A program made the translations under genes and the position numbers. From positions 310,001-374,000 of the forward strand of contig NZ_CAMLSE010000003.1 in NCBI RefSeq assembly GCF_946482605.1: 64,000 bases of DNA, in the 5' to 3' direction. Below the pieces are notes generated by a model that was given only the letters and a program-made list of their open reading frames with translations, was not told where the DNA came from and did not search any database. Positions 45,431 through 54,131 of this stretch are shown piece by piece. Within the stretch, counting starts at the first letter, position 1. Every line of letters starts with the position of its first letter. This stretch comes from an uncultured Dyadobacter sp. GTDB taxonomy: Bacteria > Bacteroidota > Bacteroidia > Cytophagales > Spirosomataceae.

Positions 45431-46573
45431 ATGAACAGTATCGCGAAGAAAGGCTCACTCATAGAGAGACTTCTGTTTCCCCGCACGGAAGGACTGAGAG
45501 TGTTCTATCACGTTTGCTTCTGGGTTCTTTTCGTGCTGCTGCATTATGCCTACGCGTTGCCCACACTCGCACGGAAGGCGTCGGATGCAAGTGTCACGAT
45601 AGCGGGCTTTCTATACTTCCTGAAAATAGTTCCGGAATACTACCTCTGTGTGGGGTTGTATTATCTGCTCAGCAAGTACATTCGCGGATTCGTTCTTTTC
45701 CTCATTTTGTTAGTCTCGGCTGTTCTCGTGAATCATCTGTTTTCAACCCTGCTGTTTATGTGGGTGGATTACGTTTTTGGCTTGGCAAACATGCCGGACC
45801 GGTTCAGGCTAATTGCAAAACTATATTTACAACCATTTGATTATAAAGACATAGGATCCTGGCTGGTATTCAGCAATGACGTCTCCGAGGCGCAGTTCTT
45901 TATTTTGCCTGCCGCGCTAAAAACGGCAAAATATGCAGCCAATGAGCACATCATGCGGCAAAAACTTCAGAATGACTCACTTGCTATGGAGTTGAAAGCA
46001 CTGAAATCGCAGATCAACCCGCATTTCGTGTTCAACGTGTTAAATGCTGCATACGCCAAAACCTTGCCGATCTCGGAAGATGCAGCCGGATATCTTCAGA
46101 AAGTCTCTGAGATCCTCCGGTTTTCGCTTTACGAGATGAACGACGAGTTTATCAGGCTGGAAAAAGAGTTTGCCTACATGAACCTTTACCTCGAACTAGA
46201 TTCGATTCGCAGCAACCGACGGTGTAAGATCACCGTGGAGCAGCATGGCGGCATCGAAGAGCGGCACCGCGTCCCGACCCTTTTACTGATAACGCTCGTT
46301 GAAAATGCATTTAAACACGGGGTACACTCCACACGCCACGATTCGTATGTCAATATCCGGCTGAACATTTCATCCGGCGTACTGGAATTTACCATTGTCA
46401 ACAGCAAACCTGCGCAAGCATTGCCGAACCGCTTCAAAGATAACCATAGCGGAGGGATCGGGTTGGTGAATCTGGAAAGAAGGATCGGAATTTATTACCC
46501 TGGCCGGTATGAATTTAGGAAGACTGAAACGGCAGGCGAATTCGGCGTGACTATAAAAATACCAGTGGAATAA
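45431..46573 (+). CDS. LytS/YehU-type sensor histidine kinase
   Basis: 380 residues. Four hydrophobic segments lie in the first 190 residues (FYHVCFWVLFVLLHYAYAL and others). The His_kinase domain has the phosphoacceptor in LKSQINPHFVFNVLN, followed by the ATPase part with LLLITLVENAFKHGV and HSGGIGLVNLERRI. There is no obvious periplasmic sensor domain, so the signal may be sensed in the membrane, for example a peptide or envelope state. It pairs with the LytTR regulator 14 bp upstream and ends 123 bp before the precursor gene. Confidence 0.94.
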   Translation: MNSIAKKGSLIERLLFPRTEGLRVFYHVCFWVLFVLLHYAYALPTLARKASDASVTIAGFLYFLKIVPEYYLCVGLYYLLSKYIRGFVLFLILLVSAVLVNHLFSTLLFMWVDYVFGLANMPDRFRLIAKLYLQPFDYKDIGSWLVFSNDVSEAQFFILPAALKTAKYAANEHIMRQKLQNDSLAMELKALKSQINPHFVFNVLNAAYAKTLPISEDAAGYLQKVSEILRFSLYEMNDEFIRLEKEFAYMNLYLELDSIRSNRRCKITVEQHGGIEERHRVPTLLLITLVENAFKHGVHSTRHDSYVNIRLNISSGVLEFTIVNSKPAQALPNRFKDNHSGGIGLVNLERRIGIYYPGRYEFRKTETAGEFGVTIKIPVE

Positions 46574-46597
46574 CCGATGCACGATGCTAAAAGCACT

Positions 46598-46629
46598 TTG
46601 GTCGAAGCATGCACAGGGTTGGTATAAAA
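46598..46629 (+). promoter_or_regulatory. Shared lan-locus element before the precursor gene
   Basis: TTGGTCGA (46598-46605), AGCAT (46606-46610), CAGGG, then TATAAAA (46623-46629). AGCAT ends 86 nt before the precursor start. Same order of blocks as before lanB. Confidence 0.45.
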
Positions 46630-46696
46630 AGATGAAATAATGTGCCTCTACCGGCTAATTTCACGATATCTATCAACCCAAAATAACTTTGATCCG

Positions 46697-46849
46697 ATGA
46701 AAAAGCAAACCACAACTCCCGCTAAACTTCAACTCGTTAAATCTACAATCGCGCGCCTTAACGGCATTCCCAACGCTGGTAGCGGCAGGAATTTCACAGA
46801 TTCAGATACCACAGCCAGCACCGCTTTATGTAAAAGCATCATGATCTGA
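46697..46849 (+). CDS. Lanthipeptide precursor peptide, class I Bacteroidota type
   Basis: 50 residues. The leader MKKQTTTPAKLQLVKSTIAR fits the KLxLxKxTIxxL pattern of Bacteroidota lanthipeptide precursors. The C-terminal part, from about residue 23, is rich in hydroxy residues (Ser29, Thr34, Ser36, Thr38, Thr39, Ser41, Thr42, Ser47) and has one Cys, Cys45. A single (methyl)lanthionine from Ser41 or Thr42 to Cys45 is possible, with the other Ser/Thr left as dehydro-residues. No double-Gly site is seen, so the cleavage point is unclear. No exporter or protease gene is in the window. The frame is open further upstream, but Met46697 is chosen because the leader starts there. Confidence 0.8.
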   Translation: MKKQTTTPAKLQLVKSTIARLNGIPNAGSGRNFTDSDTTASTALCKSIMI

Positions 46850-46905
46850 GGACCTGCCGGATCAGGCATTTGAAATCACTGCGAAAAATCTTTTCACAAG
46901 CGTTT

Positions 46906-46952
46906 CGGCCTTCCGCGTCGGTTTTGACAAGAAAACCGAACCCGGAAGGCCG
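46906..46952. terminator. Two-part hairpin between convergent genes
   Basis: Outer stem CGGCCTTCCG (46906-46915) with CGGAAGGCCG (46943-46952), inner stem TCGGTTTT (46918-46925) with AAAACCGA (46932-46939). It lies between the precursor gene (+) and the SusD gene (-) and probably stops transcription from both sides. Confidence 0.75.
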
Positions 46953-46968
46953 AGACCTGTTTTACGAT

Positions 46969-48555
46969 TCAGTTCCAATCATTACTGATGTCTTTCGCAA
47001 CCAACGGATTGGTGATCTTTTCAGTCAGGGGAATGGGGAATAAAACGTGTTTGTCCTGAAAGAACGATTGGCTCGAAGCCGGATATTTCGTTTTCTTTTC
47101 TGCATTAAGGGTCTGCTTGGCAATCCCCCAGCGAATCAGGTCAAACCAGCGCACCTGCTCGCCTGAAAGTTCAAGCTGGCGTTCCAGCATGATCTTCTTC
47201 ATCGCCTCATCCTTGCTCCCGAGCGTGGTATAGGCAAATGCGCCCGAGCGTGCCCGCACCTTGTTGACCCACGGCAGCGCCTCATTAATTTTGCCAATAT
47301 TGATCTGCGCCTCGGCCAGCATCAGCAATACATCCGCATAACGGATCACCTGCGAATTGATATCCGATTGCGGCAACTCCCCTTTCTCCTTGTATTCATA
47401 AGGTTCATATTTCCGCCAGCGGTAACCATTGCCATTTTCCGCATAAGGGTAAGGTTTGGCCCCGCCCGTGCAGTTGTCGCAAAAGGTAACATCTCCCCCG
47501 CTCGCTTTATCTCCGTAGAAAGTATTTTTAGCCCGGGGATCGACGTATGGTTTGCCCGATTCATCCTGATAAGTAAATGCTTTGACGGCTGCGTCCGAGA
47601 TAAATACGTTCCGCCAGTCATTCCAGCCATACTCCATGGCGCGGCCGGTCAATGTGTTTTTGCCGCTGCTTGATCCTTCCTGGGATCCGAACATGTAGTA
47701 CGGGCTTCCTTCGGCCCAGCCGCCCCATGCTTTGTGAGGGATATCGAAAACCGTTTCGGCATTTTTAACCGGTGATTTGGTAAAGAGCTCATCCAGGTTC
47801 TGGACGAGGTCGTAGGCATATGGCGCCCTGGTCAGCAACTCGAACTGTGCGGCGGCTTCGGCGTACTTTTTCTGGTACAGATAGGCCTTGCCGAGCAATG
47901 CAATGGCCGCTCCCTTTGTAGCCCGGCCCAGGTCGGTCGCGCTGTTGGCGTAGGTGACCGGCAATCCGGCGATCGCATTCGCCAGATCCGACTCCACTTG
48001 TTTCCAGACCTCTTCCGTGCTGGCCCTTGGCAGGTAAAACTCACTGTTACCACTGTAATCCTTGCGAATAGGCACTCTGCCCCAAAGCGTTACCAACAGA
48101 AACTCCGCATATGCCTTTAAAAAATACGCCTCGGAAGTGTACTGGGCCAGCTTCGCTTTTTCGGCATCCGAAGCTGGGATCACTTTGGCCGCCTTGTCGA
48201 TCACCAGGTTCGCCCGGAATGTCATTTTATAGGCGGTTGACCAGAGGTCATTGATCTGTGCGTGGTTGGAGGCGTAGCTGTAATCGTGCAATTGCAGGAC
48301 ATCGCCCAAAAGCGGCGCATCCGCCTCGGCTTCATTCCCGGTGAGGTCCATCAGAAAGTAAAAATCCCTGGAATACAGCCCCTTGTAAAGCATCAGACCG
48401 TATGCAGCCGTGACTGCTTCCGAAATAGTGGCAGGCGTCGTAAAATAAGTATCGTCGTTATAGCTCGCCTGATTTTTGACATTATCCAGCGAGTTGTCGC
48501 ACCCGGCTGTGGCCAGGCATGCCAGCGCTCCCAGTGAAAGTATCTGCTTTTTCAT
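46969..48555 (-). CDS. RagB/SusD family outer-membrane lipoprotein
   Basis: 528 residues. Lipoprotein signal LSLGALACLATAGC, then DNSLDNVKNQASYNDDTYF. Central region with YTSEAYFLKAYAEFLLVTLWG and C-terminal SusD signatures QVIRYADVLLMLAEAQIN and LERQLELSGEQVRWFDLIRW. It follows the STN-type SusC by 30 bp and is the last gene of a sigma/FecR/SusC/SusD module that carries no enzyme gene. The substrate is unknown. Confidence 0.95.
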   Translation of the reverse strand: MKKQILSLGALACLATAGCDNSLDNVKNQASYNDDTYFTTPATISEAVTAAYGLMLYKGLYSRDFYFLMDLTGNEAEADAPLLGDVLQLHDYSYASNHAQINDLWSTAYKMTFRANLVIDKAAKVIPASDAEKAKLAQYTSEAYFLKAYAEFLLVTLWGRVPIRKDYSGNSEFYLPRASTEEVWKQVESDLANAIAGLPVTYANSATDLGRATKGAAIALLGKAYLYQKKYAEAAAQFELLTRAPYAYDLVQNLDELFTKSPVKNAETVFDIPHKAWGGWAEGSPYYMFGSQEGSSSGKNTLTGRAMEYGWNDWRNVFISDAAVKAFTYQDESGKPYVDPRAKNTFYGDKASGGDVTFCDNCTGGAKPYPYAENGNGYRWRKYEPYEYKEKGELPQSDINSQVIRYADVLLMLAEAQINIGKINEALPWVNKVRARSGAFAYTTLGSKDEAMKKIMLERQLELSGEQVRWFDLIRWGIAKQTLNAEKKTKYPASSQSFFQDKHVLFPIPLTEKITNPLVAKDISNDWN

Positions 48556-48585
48556 GATAACTAAATGAGAATGAGTAGATAAAAA

Positions 48586-51500
48586 TTAAAACCCGACCTG
48601 AACTCCTACCAGGAAAGTCCTTGGCTGCGGATACTGGCCGGTATCCACTCCTTTTGTAAAAATGAACGATTTGGCATCATTGACACTCGCACTTACTTCT
48701 GGATCGTAGCCCTTGTAATTCGTGACGGTCAGTAAATTCATCGCTGTGGCGTAGATCCGGAAACTTGAAAACACCTTTCCACCGGCAGAATGCAGGAATG
48801 ATTTGGGAATCGAGTATCCGACGGTCAGGTTGCGCAGGCGCATGAACGAGCCATTTTCCAGAAAACGATCGGAAGCGCGGAGGTTGGAAGGCGTATTCTG
48901 CCCCGATCTCGGCATGTCTGTCACGTCCCCGTCCTTTTTCCACGCATTCAGAACGGCCGTAGAAGAATTGAACGGGCGGGTTGTTCCTTCTGTCCAGTAA
49001 CGCAATGCATTGTAAACTTTCACATCGCCGATCCCGGCCAGGCCCATCGAAAGGTCCCAGGCTTTGTAGGATAAATTGACTGAGCCTCCATAAGTCCATA
49101 CCGGAATGGCAGAGCCCAGAAACGCCTGATCGGAGTCGGTGATCTGTCCGTCGCCATTCAGATCTTTGTAAACAATGTCACCTGCCTTTAACCCATCCTG
49201 ATAGGTCTTAAAACCTTTGGCCATCGCCTGCTCATTGTACCGGGCAACATCGGCAGCACTGGAAACTACACGATCCACTTTAAAACCGTAAAACGAGCCA
49301 ATTGCCGCTCCGACATCCGTTTTGGTAATGTTGATCCCGCCATTAGTACTGCCGCTCACGATAGGCGCCCCATTACCGAGTGACACCACATTATTTTTAT
49401 TGAAACCGGTGTTGGCAGAAATGCTGTAACTGAAATCCCCTGCCTGGCCCGCATATGAAATGGCGGCTTCAAAACCCTTGTTGACTGCATTGGCTGCATT
49501 CTGCACCATACTGGCATCATTGTAAACATCACCCAGGCCCGTCGAAACAGGTAGTTTCACATCCAGCAGCAGATCTTTGCTGTTACGTTTGTAGTAATCG
49601 AGGCTGATCTGAAGTCTGTTTTGCAGGAGGCCGAAGTCAATGCCGAAATCAACCTGCGTGGTTTCCTCCCATTTGAGGAAAGGGTTGGGTACCCGTGTGA
49701 CCGTCGCACCTTGCTGGAATGCCTTGTTTTCCCCGAAAGAATATACAATGTTGTTGTTTCCATAACCGCGGTATACGGTCGGATCGGTGAGGAAAAGGCC
49801 TATGTTGGCGTTTCCGGTGATACCCCAACTCCCCCGGAGTTTCAGGTCGGAAATGAAGGCGACATTTTTCATAAAATCCTCGTTGGCAAGTTTCCAGGCT
49901 ACGCCCACCGATGGAAAATTCCCGTTCCGGTGCGCTTTCCCGAATGCCGGGTTGATATCCTTCCGGATGGAGGCATTGATCAGGTACCTGTCGTGAAAAG
50001 CGTAGGTAAGGCGGCCAAAATACGAGCGTGACGCGTAGATACCGGAGCCTGCACCCGTAATGCTGTTAGATTTGGATACGCCGATCTGCTTGATCAGATC
50101 ATTCGTAAAACCCGAGCCGGTCAGATTGACGCTCCTGCTTCTGTTGCCTTCATTGAAGGTATTACCGGCCATCACCGAAAAATCGTGCCGGCCAAAGGTC
50201 CTGGAATAGGTCAGGATATTCTCAACGATCGGTGAGACGCTGAAAGAGTAGCTTTCATCGATCTTGCGATCCGTTTTGAGGTTTCCATTCAGATACTCAC
50301 CGGTGTAATTGTAACTGTTGCTGTTGGACAGACCAATGTTAGCCTGCGTCCTGAATTTCAGCCCATTGATAATCTCAATTTCGCCCCAAAGCTGAAAAAG
50401 ATTGGAAACGCCCCTGGATAATTTTTCAGTCAGGTAAATGCCAGGCAAGGGGTTCAATGCGTCGTTCTGGTCCAGGATCGTGGTGACCCGGCTGTATCCT
50501 CCAAGGTTCGTCGGGTCCATCGTAGGTGCGTAAGGCGGCATCCTGAGCGCTTCCACAAAGCTGGCGGCGTTGCCGGTCGTCCTGTTGTATTTAAAGTTAA
50601 TGGTCTGTCCGAGTCGTATCCGCTTCCCGATCTGCTCTTCCAGCTGTGTCCGCAAATTAATCCGCTGATAACCGTAATCCTTCATAATACCTTCCTGGTT
50701 GGTATAACCGGCTGAGAAATTATAGGTTGCCTTTTCACTTCCTCCGGTCACATTCACATGATGTTCGGTGACCTTGCCGTTCCTGAAAATTTCTTTTTGC
50801 CAATCCGTGCGGGTCACCAGCACATCGGGGGTGTTCAGCTTGTCGGGCACCTTGTTGCCCTGTGTTTCATCGATGTCCTTCACCAGCTGGACGTACTGAG
50901 CCGCATTGAGCATATCCAGTTTTTTCCATGCCTGCGATATGCCAACGTACCCGTTGTAGGTCACCTTGGGTGTTCCCGCCTTTCCTTTTTTAGTTGTTAT
51001 CAAAACCACGCCGTTTGCAGCCGACGCCCCGTAAATCGCCACGGAGGCAGCGTCTTTTAAAACTGTAATATCCTGGATATCATAGGGACTGACCGAGTTG
51101 ATATCGCCGCCCTGGATGCCGTCGATCACATACAAAGGATCGGAGTTGGTGAGCGAACCTACGCCCCGGATGATGATTTTGGCATTGGAACCGGGCAGCC
51201 CGCCCGTATTGACGATCTGCACACCGGCTATCTTCCCCTGCAACAGCTGCTGGGCGGATGTAGCCGACACGTCGCCGAACTCCTTGCGGCCTACGACCGA
51301 CACCGCGCCGGTCAGATCCTTCTTTTTCGCAGTTCCATAGCCGATCACGACCACCTCTTCCAGCGCACGGGTATCCACCGCCAGCGAAACATCCACTACC
51401 GAGCGATTACCCACAATCTCTTCCTTGGGCAAATAACCTACGAACGAGAAAATCAGGACCGCACCGGCACCGGCGCCGGTTATTTCATATCTCCCTGACA

Positions 51501-52110
51501 TATCCGTTGTAACGCCCCGCTGGGAGCCTTTAAGCACTACGCTTACTCCCGGAAGCCCGTCTCCGTGCTCATCGGCCACTTTCCCTTTCACGGTTGCATC
51601 CTCCGGTCCCGCCTTGCTGATTTTTACGATCAAAGCATCGGGCTTCTCCGGAAACCCTGGCGATGCCGACTGCGCGGTAGTTGCGCTTTCGATCGTAGCC
51701 ACACCAACTTCGGGGTCCTTTTTTTCAAACCTTGGCACAATCACATAGGCCTCTTTTCCCGCTTTTTTGAAACGGAGATTGAATGGTTTGAGCAGGTCGG
51801 TCAGCTGCCTTTCCAGCTTGCTTCCTTCCTGGCGGTAATCTGCGCCCGTAATCACGATATTCCGGACCGTTTCTTCTTCAAACAGTATGCTCACCTGGTG
51901 CTGCCTGCCCAGGTCAACCAATAAATCTTTCAGGTTTTTAGCGCTGTTGCGGCCTTCTCCATGCTGCATTTGGGCCGCGCTCGGCCGGGCTACACCAGGC
52001 TGGGCTACTCCCGGCTGACCCGCCAGGGAAATGCCCTGCGCAACACAAAGCTGCTGAACAGATAACATGGTCAGCACGATACGGGTTTTTTGTAGAAATC
52101 TGCTACTCAT
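48586..52110 (-). CDS. SusC/RagA-type TonB-dependent receptor with STN signalling domain
   Basis: 1174 residues. Signal peptide, then a short repeat-like stretch GQPGVAQPGVARPSAAQ. STN domain about 60-127 (LKDLLVDLGRQHQVSILFEE), CarboxypepD_reg-like domain about 173-250 (VKGKVADEHGDGLPGVSV), plug about 250-375 (VVVIGYGTAKKKDLTGAVS, then PYDIQDITVLKDAASVAIYG), then barrel. It overlaps the FecR gene by 8 bp, which argues for translational coupling and for FecR-dependent signalling. Confidence 0.95.
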   Translation of the reverse strand: MSSRFLQKTRIVLTMLSVQQLCVAQGISLAGQPGVAQPGVARPSAAQMQHGEGRNSAKNLKDLLVDLGRQHQVSILFEEETVRNIVITGADYRQEGSKLERQLTDLLKPFNLRFKKAGKEAYVIVPRFEKKDPEVGVATIESATTAQSASPGFPEKPDALIVKISKAGPEDATVKGKVADEHGDGLPGVSVVLKGSQRGVTTDMSGRYEITGAGAGAVLIFSFVGYLPKEEIVGNRSVVDVSLAVDTRALEEVVVIGYGTAKKKDLTGAVSVVGRKEFGDVSATSAQQLLQGKIAGVQIVNTGGLPGSNAKIIIRGVGSLTNSDPLYVIDGIQGGDINSVSPYDIQDITVLKDAASVAIYGASAANGVVLITTKKGKAGTPKVTYNGYVGISQAWKKLDMLNAAQYVQLVKDIDETQGNKVPDKLNTPDVLVTRTDWQKEIFRNGKVTEHHVNVTGGSEKATYNFSAGYTNQEGIMKDYGYQRINLRTQLEEQIGKRIRLGQTINFKYNRTTGNAASFVEALRMPPYAPTMDPTNLGGYSRVTTILDQNDALNPLPGIYLTEKLSRGVSNLFQLWGEIEIINGLKFRTQANIGLSNSNSYNYTGEYLNGNLKTDRKIDESYSFSVSPIVENILTYSRTFGRHDFSVMAGNTFNEGNRSRSVNLTGSGFTNDLIKQIGVSKSNSITGAGSGIYASRSYFGRLTYAFHDRYLINASIRKDINPAFGKAHRNGNFPSVGVAWKLANEDFMKNVAFISDLKLRGSWGITGNANIGLFLTDPTVYRGYGNNNIVYSFGENKAFQQGATVTRVPNPFLKWEETTQVDFGIDFGLLQNRLQISLDYYKRNSKDLLLDVKLPVSTGLGDVYNDASMVQNAANAVNKGFEAAISYAGQAGDFSYSISANTGFNKNNVVSLGNGAPIVSGSTNGGINITKTDVGAAIGSFYGFKVDRVVSSAADVARYNEQAMAKGFKTYQDGLKAGDIVYKDLNGDGQITDSDQAFLGSAIPVWTYGGSVNLSYKAWDLSMGLAGIGDVKVYNALRYWTEGTTRPFNSSTAVLNAWKKDGDVTDMPRSGQNTPSNLRASDRFLENGSFMRLRNLTVGYSIPKSFLHSAGGKVFSSFRIYATAMNLLTVTNYKGYDPEVSASVNDAKSFIFTKGVDTGQYPQPRTFLVGVQVGF

Positions 52111-53113
52111 GATTTGTATTGGTTACTGATTTTCTTAATTCGATAAATTCGTCGTGCTTGACCACTTCCAGGTGAAGCAGTTCGGATAGTATGATCAGCA
52201 GATCGTCGGCCTGCTTCACTTTGTACACGCCGCCGATACGGCGTTTCCCGAGAACGGGATCGAGTATACGTACATTCACCTTGAAGCGGTCGTTGATTTG
52301 CTCCACCGCCTCAGACAAAAGTGTATTGTCGAAATAAAACATGTCCCGCTTCCACGCCACAAACGCGGCCGGTGTGGATGAAGATGTGAGGGTAAAAGCT
52401 CCGTTCGTTCCGGTTGCGAAGAGGTTGCCGGGCTTCATGTAAAGCTGTTTTCCCCGGGGCAGACTGAGTTTTACCTTTCCCTTCGTCAGAAAAACCTTGG
52501 TGCCGCGCTTTCTCGAAAACGCAACAAACTCGGTACCAAGCACTTCTATCACATAATCCTGATTCATCCGGACAATAAAACGACTGTCGCGCTCGGTGTG
52601 CACCACTTTAAACTCCGCTTCGCCTTCCAGCATTACTTCCCGGTTGCCGGAACCGAACCCCAGCCTGGGAACCCGTAAAACAGAGTTGGCATTGAGCACT
52701 ACCCTCGTGCCGTCGGAGAGCTGAAAAGAAGATGTCTGGCCGTTTTCGGAAACCAATGATCTGTACATCAGCTCATTCCTAAAAAAGAAGCAACCTGCCA
52801 CGAGCAGGCACGCCGCCGCCGCACCATACAGCCAGCTCATTTTCCGGATCAATGGACGCTTAACTGCCGCTGGGAGCAAAGGAGTTTCTTTACCGGTTTC
52901 TTCATCATTCATTAATGAAATGTAATCCGACAACGCGTTTTCTATTCGCGGCGAGAACTGCGGATGACGGCTCTCCCATTCATCCAGATACTGGTGATAG
53001 AGCTCTTCGTTTTCAGGGTCGGCAAGCCAGTCCTCGACGAGCTTGCGCTGAATGGATGTGGTCCTTCCGTCAAAAAAATCGAACAGGACGTCTTTGGATA
53101 GGGATTCTTTCAT
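52103..53113 (-). CDS. FecR family anti-sigma factor
   Basis: 336 residues. Cytoplasmic N-terminal part (about 1-85), membrane span about 90-112 (SWLYGAAAACLLVAGCFFF), FecR domain about 125-220 with FQLSDGTRVVLNANSVLRVPR-like sequence, and a C-terminal DUF4974-like part with FYFDNTLLSEAVEQINDRF. It is the second such protein in the window and is paired with the sigma gene 158 bp upstream and the STN-SusC it overlaps. Role: transmit substrate sensing from the receptor to the sigma factor. Confidence 0.95.
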   Translation of the reverse strand: MKESLSKDVLFDFFDGRTTSIQRKLVEDWLADPENEELYHQYLDEWESRHPQFSPRIENALSDYISLMNDEETGKETPLLPAAVKRPLIRKMSWLYGAAAACLLVAGCFFFRNELMYRSLVSENGQTSSFQLSDGTRVVLNANSVLRVPRLGFGSGNREVMLEGEAEFKVVHTERDSRFIVRMNQDYVIEVLGTEFVAFSRKRGTKVFLTKGKVKLSLPRGKQLYMKPGNLFATGTNGAFTLTSSSTPAAFVAWKRDMFYFDNTLLSEAVEQINDRFKVNVRILDPVLGKRRIGGVYKVKQADDLLIILSELLHLEVVKHDEFIELRKSVTNTNHE

Positions 53114-53271
53114 CTTGTACTTTTTAATATTTACAGTCCGGTCAAGGCCGGTTTAGGTGATTTCAGAGCAAGCACAAAAACCAGGGTCGGACCTGACGTG
53201 GTTTTGTTCATCCGGCTACTTATAAGAACAGACAAGTACGGTGTCTGCAACCCCATGCCGGGTCGGGACTT

Positions 53272-53922
53272 TTATTGAAGGCAGTATACGAGACATATAA
53301 ACCAACTGTCTTTCAGCCCGTTTCGCAGCCTTGCAATGGCTCTGGTAATCAGTGCTTCCACCGATTTGGGGGTGATCTGAAGTTCGGTCGCGATCTCTTC
53401 CAGTGTTTTACCCTCCACGCGTTTCAACAGGTAGGCTTTCCTGCATTGAGGAGGCATTTCCTGCACAATGCGCTCGATCTGCTGGTGCAATTCGCTGTAT
53501 TGCAGCGCCTCGTGCGGGTTGAGTGCCTGAGCTACAAACGGCGCGGTGATCAGTTCGATCGGCGATGTCCGGTTGAGCTCCCATTTCAGGTGGTTGTACG
53601 CGCGGTTCCGAACCGATTTGTACAGATAGGCCCGATAGGACGTGGTGATCAGCTCGAAAGCACGGTTTTGCCAGAATGCGGCAAATACCTCCGAAACAAT
53701 GTCTTCGGCTATTTCCCCCGAATGCACAAACCGGATCGCGTGGTTGCACAAATTGGTGTAGTACTTTCTGAAAAGCAGCTCGCACCCTCTCTTGGGATCC
53801 TGGCCGAACGCTTCGCGGATCAGGTATTCGTCGTGGAGCATCACCGGTTCGTTATCCTGCACGGGGAGTCCCATGACCCCGGGCAGTGGGAGCGGTAATT
53901 TTTTGGTAGAATCAATGGCCAT
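53272..53922 (-). CDS. RNA polymerase sigma-70 factor, ECF subfamily (FecI-like)
   Basis: 216 residues. Region 2 about 45-110 (CELLFRKYYTNLCNHAIRFVHSG, then AEDIVSEVFAAFWQNRAF) and region 4 about 150-205 (MPPQCRKAYLLKRVEGKTLEEIATELQITPKSVEALI). It is similar in layout to the sigma protein near the left end, including an unconserved N-terminal extension. A GGGG...TTGTC element lies 44 nt before the start codon. Confidence 0.94.
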   Translation of the reverse strand: MAIDSTKKLPLPLPGVMGLPVQDNEPVMLHDEYLIREAFGQDPKRGCELLFRKYYTNLCNHAIRFVHSGEIAEDIVSEVFAAFWQNRAFELITTSYRAYLYKSVRNRAYNHLKWELNRTSPIELITAPFVAQALNPHEALQYSELHQQIERIVQEMPPQCRKAYLLKRVEGKTLEEIATELQITPKSVEALITRAIARLRNGLKDSWFICLVYCLQ

Positions 53923-53964
53923 AGCATTTCGTTAACCCAATTGCAGATTTGCAGTCTGATGATA

Positions 53965-53990
53965 AAGACAAGTGGGTAAACCCCATCCCC
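53965..53990 (-). promoter_or_regulatory. Candidate ECF-type promoter of the second sigma gene
   Basis: On the minus strand GGGG (53990-53987), a 15-nt spacer, then TTGTC (53971-53967), 44 nt before the start codon. A second G-run (53984-53981) gives an alternative shorter spacer. Confidence 0.45.
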
Positions 53991-54073
53991 ATACATCGAA
54001 TAATATTTTTTATTCAATAAATAATTCAATTTAAAAATGAATGCGGCCAGGTTCGCCCAAAACGGGCAAAATA

Positions 54074-54103
54074 AGTCCGGACCAACCTGGGCTGATCCGG
54101 ACT
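54074..54103 (-). terminator. Intrinsic terminator of the GH74-like gene
   Basis: AGTCCGGA (54074-54081) pairs with TCCGGACT (54096-54103) around a 14-nt loop; TTATTTT follows on the minus strand. It lies 28 bp after the stop codon. Confidence 0.7.
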
Positions 54104-54131
54104 AAACCACTTCCAAACAAAAACCGGACTG

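Noticed and set aside
46577..46627. 16-codon ORF (MHDAKSTLVEACTGLV) before the precursor gene, possible leader peptide
   Set aside because: It overlaps the conserved upstream element and has no attenuator-like hairpins after it; chance is the simpler explanation.
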